From UBA4716 sp036310525 (GTDB taxonomy: Bacteria; Bacillota; Clostridia; UBA1381), in contig JAXJRQ010000170.1 of assembly GCA_036310525.1 (NCBI GenBank), positions 1-12,346 of the forward strand: 12,346 nt of DNA, read 5' to 3'. The stretch's first letter is position 1. Each line of letters begins with the position of its first letter. Both the position numbers and the translations under genes were made by a program. Shown here piece by piece: positions 6,633-12,346 of this stretch. The notes under the pieces are model-generated. The model worked only from the letters and a program-made list of their open reading frames with translations. It searched no databases and was not told where the DNA came from.

Positions 6633-7505
6633 TTAACCTTTTACTCCGCCTACCATGACACCCTTAACAAAGTATTTCTGTATAAAGGGGTACAGAATAA
6701 GCATCGGAACCATCGCAATAACCATTGTTGAATATACCATGGTTTCCTGTGATAAATTTGTTGCACCGCCTGCACTATCTCCCGAAGTCGATACCGACAT
6801 CTGAACTACCATGTTCTTAAGAAGTACCTGCAGTGGCATTTTACTGTCATCTCTTAAAATTGTCATCGCCCAGAAATATGAATTCCATTTTCCGACAGCG
6901 ATATAGAGAATAACCGTTGCAATTGCCGCTTTTGAAAGCGGTATGTAAATTGAAGTGAGAATTCGCCAGTCACCTGCGCCTTCAATTTTCGCATATTCTT
7001 CAAACGCTTCGGGAAGCGACTGGAAGAATGTTCTTAAAAGAATTATGTGATACGCCGAACATGCAAACGGTATCAGAAGACCCATACGTGAATTTAAAAG
7101 TCCTAAACTCTTAATAACGAGATACAAGGGAATCATACCTGCCGAAATCCACATCGAAAAAGCAAGTCCCATGCTTATTCCGCTTCTGCCGAAAAGTCTC
7201 TTTTTGGAAAGCGGATACGCCATAAGCACTTCGAGCGTTATTGATATAAGCGTTCCGACACCCGTATAGAAAATGGTGTTTGCATATGCCCTATAAATGT
7301 CTGCATCCTTAAGAAGTATCTTATAGGAGTCAAGTGTAAGTTCAACCGGCCATATAGCAACCCTTCCCGCAAGCACTGCCGCAGGAGAACTCAGTGATGC
7401 TGAAATTACGTATACCACAGGATAAAGAGTAATCAGCGATATGAGTGACAGCAATATGTAGTTGAATACCTTAAAAATCTTTTCGCCTCTTGTTTCAAGA
7501 TTCAT
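6633..7505 (-). CDS. Sugar ABC transporter permease, LplC/YtcP (MalG-side) type
   Basis: This 290-residue inner-membrane protein forms one half of the transport channel. It has the six-helix layout of the binding-protein-dependent permease family (first helix about 15-37) and the cytoplasmic EAA-type loop at about 169-190 (EEYAKIEGAGDW...IPL) that docks onto the ATPase. The C-terminal ending FVKGVMVGGVKG is typical of this subfamily. The ATG at 7505 follows GGGGGAAGAG, a strong ribosome site. It starts 15 nt after the stop of the first permease, so the two are surely co-transcribed. No ATP-binding subunit is encoded here; in related importers a shared MsmX-type ATPase encoded elsewhere serves several systems. 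Confidence 0.92.
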   Translation of the reverse strand: MNLETRGEKIFKVFNYILLSLISLITLYPVVYVISASLSSPAAVLAGRVAIWPVELTLDSYKILLKDADIYRAYANTIFYTGVGTLISITLEVLMAYPLSKKRLFGRSGISMGLAFSMWISAGMIPLYLVIKSLGLLNSRMGLLIPFACSAYHIILLRTFFQSLPEAFEEYAKIEGAGDWRILTSIYIPLSKAAIATVILYIAVGKWNSYFWAMTILRDDSKMPLQVLLKNMVVQMSVSTSGDSAGGATNLSQETMVYSTMVIAMVPMLILYPFIQKYFVKGVMVGGVKG

Positions 7506-7520
7506 TTTACTCTTCCCCCT

Positions 7521-8477
7521 TTACCAAAGACTTGTTTCGTTTACCTTGCGGCTGATTTTATTAACAATCGTCACAAGTAAAACGGCAACAACACTGTTGA
7601 ATATACTTACTGCAGTCGCAAAGGAATAATTTCCTTCCTGAAGACCGCTTCGGTAAACGTACGTTGAAATTACATCGGCAGTTTCATATGTGGACGGCTG
7701 ATACAGAAGAATTATTGTTTCATAGCCTACACCAAGAATTCCTCCGACTGAGATTATAAGCTGAATTACAATTGTCGGTAAAATACCCGGAATTGTAACG
7801 TATCTGACCTGAGCCATCTTGCCTGCACCGTCGATTTTTGCCGCCTCATACAAGTCCTGATCTATTCCCTGCAGAGCCGCAATAAATATAATCGACGAAA
7901 ATCCGACGTTATGCCATATTCCCATAATGGTGTAAATCGTTCTGAAATACTTCGATTCAGCAAGGAAGTAAACCGGGTCACCGCCAAGCTTTACAATCAG
8001 ATGATTTATAAATCCGCTCGAAGGCGATAAAAATGTTATCATCATTCCTGCAACTACAACCGCTGAAATAAAGTGCGGCATGTAAACAATCGTCTGCGTC
8101 ACCTTCACAAATATTTTGCTCTTTACCTCATTAAAGAGCAGTGCGAGAATTACTGCCGCAGGAAATTTAAATATAATTCCGTATACGCTTATCATCAAAG
8201 TGTTTTTGAGCGTTCTGCCAAAATACGGACTCGAAAAGAAGGTCACAAAATGTTCAAATCCTACCCACGGACTTTTCCCAAGACCTAAAAACGGTTTATA
8301 GTCCTTAAATGCAATCTGTAAAAAATACAGTGGGTACATCCAGAAAATCAAAAAGAACAATACGGGCAATATCAGCATAAAATACAAATGCTTGTCACGT
8401 TTTATGCCTACCCATATTTTTCTGTTCCTGATGCACCGTTCTTCTTTTGTCATACGAGTTTTTTGTTTCAATGTCAA
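7521..8477 (-). CDS. Sugar ABC transporter permease, LplB (MalF-side) type
   Basis: This 318-residue inner-membrane protein is the partner permease. A basic N-terminus is followed by a first helix at about 31-56, with further helices at about 95-117, 131-150, 185-202, 233-257 and 287-306. The EAA loop reads YEAAKIDGAGKM at 210-221, followed by the expected IP and LP (229-234), the ATPase contact. It is the first gene of the operon. The start is most likely TTG at 8477, because AGGAG lies 5 nt upstream; a second TTG (8471) and an ATG (8453) are in-frame alternatives with worse spacing. A promoter sits at 8505-8533, and the regulator gene upstream is separated by a terminator, so the operon is an independent unit. 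Confidence 0.92.
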   Translation of the reverse strand: MTLKQKTRMTKEERCIRNRKIWVGIKRDKHLYFMLILPVLFFLIFWMYPLYFLQIAFKDYKPFLGLGKSPWVGFEHFVTFFSSPYFGRTLKNTLMISVYGIIFKFPAAVILALLFNEVKSKIFVKVTQTIVYMPHFISAVVVAGMMITFLSPSSGFINHLIVKLGGDPVYFLAESKYFRTIYTIMGIWHNVGFSSIIFIAALQGIDQDLYEAAKIDGAGKMAQVRYVTIPGILPTIVIQLIISVGGILGVGYETIILLYQPSTYETADVISTYVYRSGLQEGNYSFATAVSIFNSVVAVLLVTIVNKISRKVNETSLW

Positions 8478-8504
8478 ACTCTCTCCTCTCGTGATTTATT
8501 CCTG

Positions 8505-8533
8505 ATTATATTTTAGCATATTTACAGCTTCAA
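8505..8533 (-). promoter_or_regulatory. Sigma-A promoter of the sugar ABC operon
   Basis: On the minus strand TTGAAG (-35, 8528-8533) is spaced 17 nt from a perfect TATAAT (-10, 8505-8510). The predicted start is near 8498, leaving a leader of about 20 nt before the TTG start codon. The 26 bp between the -35 box and the hairpin at 8560-8587 are the natural place for an AraC-type activator to bind, but no clear operator repeat is seen. Confidence 0.75.
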
Positions 8534-8559
8534 GGTAAATGGTTTGTTTTTCTAAAGTT

Positions 8560-8587
8560 GCCCTTTTTTCGTTCCCGAAAAAAGGGC
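8560..8587. other. 12-bp perfect inverted repeat upstream of the ABC promoter
   Basis: GCCCTTTTTTCG (8560-8571) and CGAAAAAAGGGC (8576-8587) are perfect inverted copies around TTCC. On neither strand does a proper U-tract follow the stem, so it is not a plain terminator. It directly abuts the U-tract of the regulator's terminator and could be a second hairpin of that terminator or a regulator-binding palindrome. Confidence 0.5.
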
Positions 8588-8626
8588 AAAAAAATCCGCA
8601 GAGTCAGGTTTATTCTGACTCTGCGG
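8588..8626 (-). terminator. Rho-independent terminator overlapping the regulator's stop codon
   Basis: A 12-bp GC-rich stem (8596-8607 with 8615-8626, loop 7 nt) is followed on the minus strand by A and then seven T residues (8588-8594). The TAA stop of the AraC gene (8610-8612) lies in the loop, so the last codons form the ascending stem. Confidence 0.9.
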
Positions 8627-10829
8627 CCTTTTCTGTTTTTACTGCCATGTCTTTTGCATATTGTCCCGGAGACATTCCGACATGCTTTCCGAAAACCTTT
8701 ATGAATGTATTCACACTGTTGAAGCCCAGCATATCGCTTAATTGTTTTACCTTTATATTTTTATTGCTTGTGAGAAGTTCTTTCGCCTTATCAATCTTTT
8801 TACGGTTGACGTATGTTTTGAAATTATCACCCGTATACTTTTTAAACAGCTCACTCAGATGAGACTGCGATATGTTAAACTTATACGCAATCTCAGCAAG
8901 CGATAAATCCTTGTCATAATCTTTTTCGATGATTTTACATACCGAATCAATCATTTCTCTGTTGCGTACATTTACATTATCCTGTACGAAATTATTTATT
9001 ATGGCAAAAATTTTCTTAATCTGTGTATTCAGCTCCGAAATATTACTTGCATGTCTCAGCTCGCTGAATGCTTTTAAAAGCTCCGTATCGTTGCCGCAAT
9101 TTATAAACTGCATTGTACGTATAATTGTACCGCTTAAAATATTACGCAGAAAACCAATATTTACATTAGTGGATTTGATATAGTTCATGTTGATTTCCAT
9201 AACATTGTCAAATGTACGCTGTGCCGATTCCCATCTGCCGGCTACAAGGTCGGAAATAATCGCACGCTCCGTTTCTATCGGATAATAGAAATCCATTTGC
9301 GATGACCAGTCCTGCTGATTTTTCTCACCCGTATACGACAGTATGTTATTTGCATTAAACACATTAACTTCATTCGCAAACAGCACCTCATCATAACGCT
9401 TGTGCGCTTCCTCAACACTACCGGCCTTTTCTGAAATTATACAGTTAATCTGACAATCATACATCGTCTCAGCAATTCCGCAAACCTGCATGAGCACATC
9501 CGAAATAGCCTTCTTGTCACCTCTGCACAGAAGCACAATGTTCATCAGATTTATCGTGAGTGCTTCACACTGAATACCGCTCTCGTCCAGTGCCTCTGTC
9601 ACGATACAACGCATCTGCTCGTGAATGACAGCACTTACGTCCGTCTCCATTCCCGCATTACTGCACTGCATTTTCAGATACACCACATAAAATTCACCGT
9701 TAAAGCACGTAATATTATGCTCCGAAATTATTTCCTCTGCCTTATCACTCGGAATAATCCCCTGAAGCAGACTCTCTATTGCACGTTTTCGCTCGGTTAT
9801 TTCAGCATATTTAGAAATTTCCTCGTATTTTAAGTTTCGCATATCAAGCTCACTGTAAAGATTCATTATATACGAAATCTCGTTTTCTTCTGCCTTTTTT
9901 CCCGAAAAATCCGTAAGCTTTAGAAGCTTGTCAATCGGACTGTATATACCGTTAGTTGAAAAATATACAAGCACAAGTCCGAATACACCAAACATCATAC
10001 CAATCAGAACAGAGTTTATATTTGTTGTTCTGGTTACAATATTCAGACCGCTCTTGGGTATACAGTAAATATACGTAAATGGCTTATATTCCGACTGCCT
10101 TTTATATGCACGGAATCCACCATAATCTGAATATTCCGCTCTGGGCTCTTCACACACTTTTTCCGCTTCGCCTTCCTCAAATGCTCCCGTTAAAGATAAG
10201 GGCGAACCGTCCTTGCAGATTACTATCCTCGTTTCATCTTCGCCAAGACGGTGAAACAGCTCGTTCTTATTATAGACCTTAAGACAATAAAGCGCTTCCT
10301 TCTTCTCGAACGTATATTTCTTAATCTCAAGTAAATCCTTTTCGCCTTCAAGAAAAACACTTCCGTAACGGTCACTTGCAAGTCCCTTTTCAATATCATC
10401 AAACGATACATATTCAACCCCATAAACCTTCAAAAAGTATTCATACGTATATGTACCATCCCTTGACACAACAAGATCACCATCACACGGAACAAAACAC
10501 ACATCAAACGAATCACCGCTTCCATGCTTCATAAGCTCATCGCACACCTTACCGGCAATGTAAACATCCGAAGTATTCTGAACCCATCTGAGCACATAGA
10601 TATTGTCAAGAAGTCCGATAACCGTTTCGTTTGCTTCCTTGAAAATTGAATCCGCTCTGCGGCTTATCTGGTCAACAAGGATTTTATTTTCCTTGTCAAA
10701 GCTGTTATTAGTAAGCTTTGCACTCTGAATATAGTTCACGACAGAAAATACAATTATATAAAATACAGTTATAAAAATTTGAAATATGAGGATTCGTTTA
10801 AAAAACTTTCTTTTTCTCATCATTTTCAC
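8610..10829 (-). CDS. Membrane-anchored sensor/AraC-family transcriptional regulator
   Basis: This 739-residue one-component regulator senses outside the cell and binds DNA inside it. A basic N-terminus and helix at about 13-34 are followed by an extracellular sensor region (about 35-270, Cache-like by position), a second helix at about 273-293, a short linker, a degenerate GGDEF-like middle region (about 345-480) and a C-terminal AraC DNA-binding domain (about 638-724). Both helix-turn-helix units are visible: LSLAEIAYKFNISQSHL and VKQLSDMLGFNSVNTF, ending in the family signature GMSPGQY. The GTG at 10829 is chosen because AGGA lies 5 nt upstream; ATG at 10823 is an alternative. It has its own near-consensus promoter and lies immediately upstream of the sugar importer operon, the usual place for its regulator. 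Control of that operon is inferred. Confidence 0.9.
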   Translation of the reverse strand: MKMMRKRKFFKRILIFQIFITVFYIIVFSVVNYIQSAKLTNNSFDKENKILVDQISRRADSIFKEANETVIGLLDNIYVLRWVQNTSDVYIAGKVCDELMKHGSGDSFDVCFVPCDGDLVVSRDGTYTYEYFLKVYGVEYVSFDDIEKGLASDRYGSVFLEGEKDLLEIKKYTFEKKEALYCLKVYNKNELFHRLGEDETRIVICKDGSPLSLTGAFEEGEAEKVCEEPRAEYSDYGGFRAYKRQSEYKPFTYIYCIPKSGLNIVTRTTNINSVLIGMMFGVFGLVLVYFSTNGIYSPIDKLLKLTDFSGKKAEENEISYIMNLYSELDMRNLKYEEISKYAEITERKRAIESLLQGIIPSDKAEEIISEHNITCFNGEFYVVYLKMQCSNAGMETDVSAVIHEQMRCIVTEALDESGIQCEALTINLMNIVLLCRGDKKAISDVLMQVCGIAETMYDCQINCIISEKAGSVEEAHKRYDEVLFANEVNVFNANNILSYTGEKNQQDWSSQMDFYYPIETERAIISDLVAGRWESAQRTFDNVMEINMNYIKSTNVNIGFLRNILSGTIIRTMQFINCGNDTELLKAFSELRHASNISELNTQIKKIFAIINNFVQDNVNVRNREMIDSVCKIIEKDYDKDLSLAEIAYKFNISQSHLSELFKKYTGDNFKTYVNRKKIDKAKELLTSNKNIKVKQLSDMLGFNSVNTFIKVFGKHVGMSPGQYAKDMAVKTEKAAESE

Positions 10830-10853
10830 ACCGTTCCTTTTTCAAGTCAAGTT

Positions 10854-10882
10854 ATTTTAGCACGAAAATGAGTTTTTGTCAA
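10854..10882 (-). promoter_or_regulatory. Near-consensus sigma-A promoter of the AraC regulator
   Basis: On the minus strand a perfect TTGACA (10877-10882) is separated by 17 nt from TAAAAT (10854-10859). The predicted start is near 10847, so the leader is only about 18 nt, just enough for the AAGGAA ribosome site. No operator repeat was found. Confidence 0.85.
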
Positions 10883-10961
10883 TGACCGCAGGTTTGACGT
10901 TTTTTCTAAAATCACCATTTTTACGGTCAAGGCAACACTTTGGAAATATTTTTAATATATA

Positions 10962-10994
10962 ACAAACAGCCGATGCTATGCATCGGCTGTTTGT
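10962..10994 (-). terminator. Hairpin terminator after the NifX-like gene (possibly bidirectional)
   Basis: A perfect 15-bp stem (10962-10976 with 10980-10994, loop TAT) lies about 50 nt after the NifX-like stop codon. The plus-strand side is followed by CTTTTAATTTTTT; the minus-strand side by a weaker AT-rich tract (TATATATTAAAAATATTT). It most likely ends the minus-strand transcript, while the better T-tract would work for plus-strand transcription. Confidence 0.7.
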
Positions 10995-11045
10995 CTTTTA
11001 ATTTTTTACAGCTTACAATAATTACAATATCATAACCGTTTCCTG

Positions 11046-11459
11046 TTAATGACAGCTATGACCGCCGCAATTATGACTTCCGCAGCCATGTTCACCGCAT
11101 GTATGTCCTTCTCCGTGTTCATGGTCATGATGATCACATTTCACTTCAGGATTATATGAAAGCTCGTTTGCAAGGAAAGCTTCAACAGCTTTATCCGCAT
11201 CGCCGCTCACACCGCCAAACAGCTCAATACCTGCTTCTTTAAGTGCCATCTGCGCACCACCGCCGATGCCTCCGCATATCAGAACATCAACCTCAAGCAC
11301 TTTGAGCATACCTGCAAGCGCACCGTGTCCGCTGCCGTTTGTGCTTACAACATTTGCCACTGTAATCTTGCCATTTTCGGCATCATAAATTTTAAATGCC
11401 CCCGTATGACCAAAATGCTGAAAAATCTCTCCGTTTTCATATGTAACTGCTATTCTCAT
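11046..11459 (-). CDS. NifX/NifB C-terminal-type metal-cofactor-binding protein with His/Cys tail
   Basis: This 137-residue cytoplasmic protein belongs to the dinitrogenase iron-molybdenum cofactor biosynthesis family, whose members bind metal-sulfur cofactors. Family features are MRIAVTYENGEIFQHFGHT at the N-terminus, a central GHGALAGML and the glycine-rich VLICGGIGGGAQ at 59-70, then GIELFGG and a final helix. Residues 108-137 add a tail with 9 His and 5 Cys in 30 residues, a likely metal-binding extension. The start is the ATG at 11459, because GGAAAGGAAG lies about 7 nt upstream and homology begins there; an in-frame ATG at 11501 has neither. No nitrogenase gene is nearby, so a role in nitrogen fixation is not implied; solitary members are common in anaerobes. 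Confidence 0.9.
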   Translation of the reverse strand: MRIAVTYENGEIFQHFGHTGAFKIYDAENGKITVANVVSTNGSGHGALAGMLKVLEVDVLICGGIGGGAQMALKEAGIELFGGVSGDADKAVEAFLANELSYNPEVKCDHHDHEHGEGHTCGEHGCGSHNCGGHSCH

Positions 11460-11503
11460 AATATTACTTCCTTTCCACAATACTAATTTATATAGTTTCA
11501 TAT

Positions 11504-11538
11504 AATTATCGGGCGGATATTAATCCCGCCCGATAATT
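11504..11538 (-). terminator. Hairpin between the SLH gene and the NifX-like gene
   Basis: A perfect 13-bp stem (11504-11516 with 11526-11538, loop ATATTAATC) begins 1 nt after the stop codon of the SLH gene. On the minus strand the following tract (ATATGAAAC) is poor in T, while on the plus strand the stem runs into TTTTTATTT. It probably serves as the SLH gene's terminator, though weaker than that at 8588-8626. Confidence 0.6.
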
Positions 11539-11539
11539 T

Positions 11540-12346
11540 TTATTTCCAGTTTTCCCACTTATATTCAAGACCTGTTTTGTCGAGATAATAGTCGTGAGTA
11601 ATTGTTGCTTCAAGCACCGTTACATAGTACCATCTGTCAATCAGAAGGTCATTGAACGGGTTAAAGTCAAGTGATTTTACGTACGGAATTGAAGGATTAC
11701 GTCCAAGAAGCTTATTGATTACAGTCATAACCTCTGCTCTTGAAATGTTATCCTCAGGACGGAATGTTCCGTCTTCATAACCTTCCATCAGCTCTGCATT
11801 ATAAAGAGCAATAATATCACCATATGCCCAATGGCTGTCTTTGAGGTCATCAAAGATATTTTCCACGTCGGCATCTTCAATTTTTGCAAATCGTCTTACA
11901 AGTGCCGAGAACTCCGCACGGGTAAGATTTCTTGAAGGCTTGAATTCTCCGTCGGGATAACCCTCAACCACCTCATGGTCAGCCATATATTCAATCTCTG
12001 TTAAAGACCATCTGCCCTCAATTACATCAGGGAACACATCACCGCTTGAAACAAACGGTTCTTCGTAGTCCTTATTCTTTATTCTGTAAAGAATAACAGT
12101 TACTTCCTCACGTGTAATATCACCTTCAGGGCGCACACTACCATCGGGATAACCCTTGATATAACCGATATGGGTGGGATGCTCGTTACCGAAAATATCT
12201 TTTGTATACTTTCTGGTCTTGTCGACCTTAACGGTGCCGCCACCGCCGCCACCGCCGCCGACGATGATGGTTTCACCCTCAGTATAATACTTGTATGTGC
12301 CCTCATAGCCAAATACCGGAAATTCACAGTTTGCGTAGTCCTCATT
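11540..12346 (-). CDS. S-layer homology (SLH) domain protein, C-terminal part
   Basis: The frame is open to the window edge, so only the last 268 residues are seen. After about 28 residues (NEDYANCEFPVFGYEG...) comes a run of eight glycines (30-37) and a short basic linker, then three SLH repeats at about 46-90, 103-152 and 163-212. Each carries the hallmark GYPDG or GYEDG followed by F or V, RP or KP, and ITREE, LTRAE or ISRAE. A tail of about 55 residues rich in aromatic residues (DRWYYVTVLEAT...) ends in KWENWK. SLH triplets bind pyruvylated secondary cell-wall polymers, so this anchors a surface protein in a Gram-positive wall. What the missing N-terminal part does is unknown. Translation does not start at the internal GTG near 12136: the sequence upstream continues the first SLH repeat. 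Confidence 0.92.
   Translation of the reverse strand, partial: NEDYANCEFPVFGYEGTYKYYTEGETIIVGGGGGGGGTVKVDKTRKYTKDIFGNEHPTHIGYIKGYPDGSVRPEGDITREEVTVILYRIKNKDYEEPFVSSGDVFPDVIEGRWSLTEIEYMADHEVVEGYPDGEFKPSRNLTRAEFSALVRRFAKIEDADVENIFDDLKDSHWAYGDIIALYNAELMEGYEDGTFRPEDNISRAEVMTVINKLLGRNPSIPYVKSLDFNPFNDLLIDRWYYVTVLEATITHDYYLDKTGLEYKWENWK
12236..12259 (-). repeat. GGC/GGT triplet run encoding eight glycines
   Basis: Eight consecutive glycine codons (GGC and GGT only) form a small in-frame triplet repeat between the upstream surface domain and the SLH anchor. It acts as a flexible linker, and as a GC-rich triplet run it could vary in length between strains without breaking the frame. Confidence 0.8.

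Noticed and set aside
6242..6658. 138-codon plus-strand open frame
   Set aside because: It is antisense to the start of the binding-protein gene and the operon gap, with low-complexity hydrophobic translation; a shadow frame.
11046..11459. Evidence for nitrogen fixation in this organism
   Set aside because: NifX/NifB-C-type domains are common in non-fixing anaerobes and no other nif gene is in the window.
11460..11501. Upstream ATG extending the NifX-like protein by 14 residues
   Set aside because: The extension includes the ribosome site of the ATG at 11459 and has no family similarity.
12100..12345. 81-codon minus-strand frame at the right edge
   Set aside because: It overlaps the SLH gene in another frame; the SLH frame gives clear repeats and a glycine linker, this one gives none.

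Overview
The window looks like a chromosomal segment of an anaerobic, moderately AT-rich Clostridia-type Firmicute (gut or rumen Oscillospirales relatives are the likely neighbourhood; genus not assignable). Reasons: strong GGAGG-type ribosome binding sites, sigma-A style promoters, an LplABC-type carbohydrate ABC importer with a membrane-bound AraC regulator, an SLH-domain surface protein, and Rho-independent terminators. Every confidently called gene is on the minus strand, so transcription runs from high to low coordinates. Every gene end that can be seen uses TAA.

Reading in the direction of transcription: (1) 12346-11540, the C-terminal part of a secreted protein with a poly-glycine linker and three SLH repeats. 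(2) 11459-11046, a small NifX/NifB-C-type metal-cofactor-binding protein with a His/Cys-rich tail. (3) 10829-8610, a membrane-anchored sensor/AraC regulator behind a near-consensus promoter, ending inside its own terminator hairpin. (4) 8477-5029, a three-gene operon (two permeases, then the lipoprotein binding protein) behind its own good promoter; its ATPase is not encoded here. (5) 4769-2361 and 1881-1, two tandem paralogous secreted proteins built from LamG-like beta-sandwich and SbsA-type Ig-like domains, each with its own TATAAT box, a matched 5' leader hairpin and a GGAGG site. The AraC protein probably controls the importer, and the two surface proteins may bind the same glycan; this is inferred from position only.

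The most unusual material is at the low-coordinate end. The first paralogue (2361-4769) carries a single in-frame TAG at codon 54, just after its signal peptide, where the sister gene has CAG; the other 748 codons are open. The second paralogue matches its sister up to about position 156 and then switches abruptly to unrelated DNA. That DNA carries two terminators, a tandem TTGCGACAAAG repeat and an att-like inverted repeat, which looks like the end of an integrated element that has cut the gene. The gaps flanking the first paralogue hold two modular MITE/REPIN-like elements: ends related to AATTGTTATTTATCGGTG, inner TGTAGGG...CCCTACA brackets, and interchangeable hairpins whose stems are kept although their sequences differ. 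A 30-bp hairpin module is present in both elements in opposite orientation.

No rRNA, tRNA, CRISPR array or transposase gene was recognised. The main stretches without a protein gene are 1882-2360, 4770-5028, 8478-8609 and 10830-11045; their repeats, promoters and hairpins are listed.
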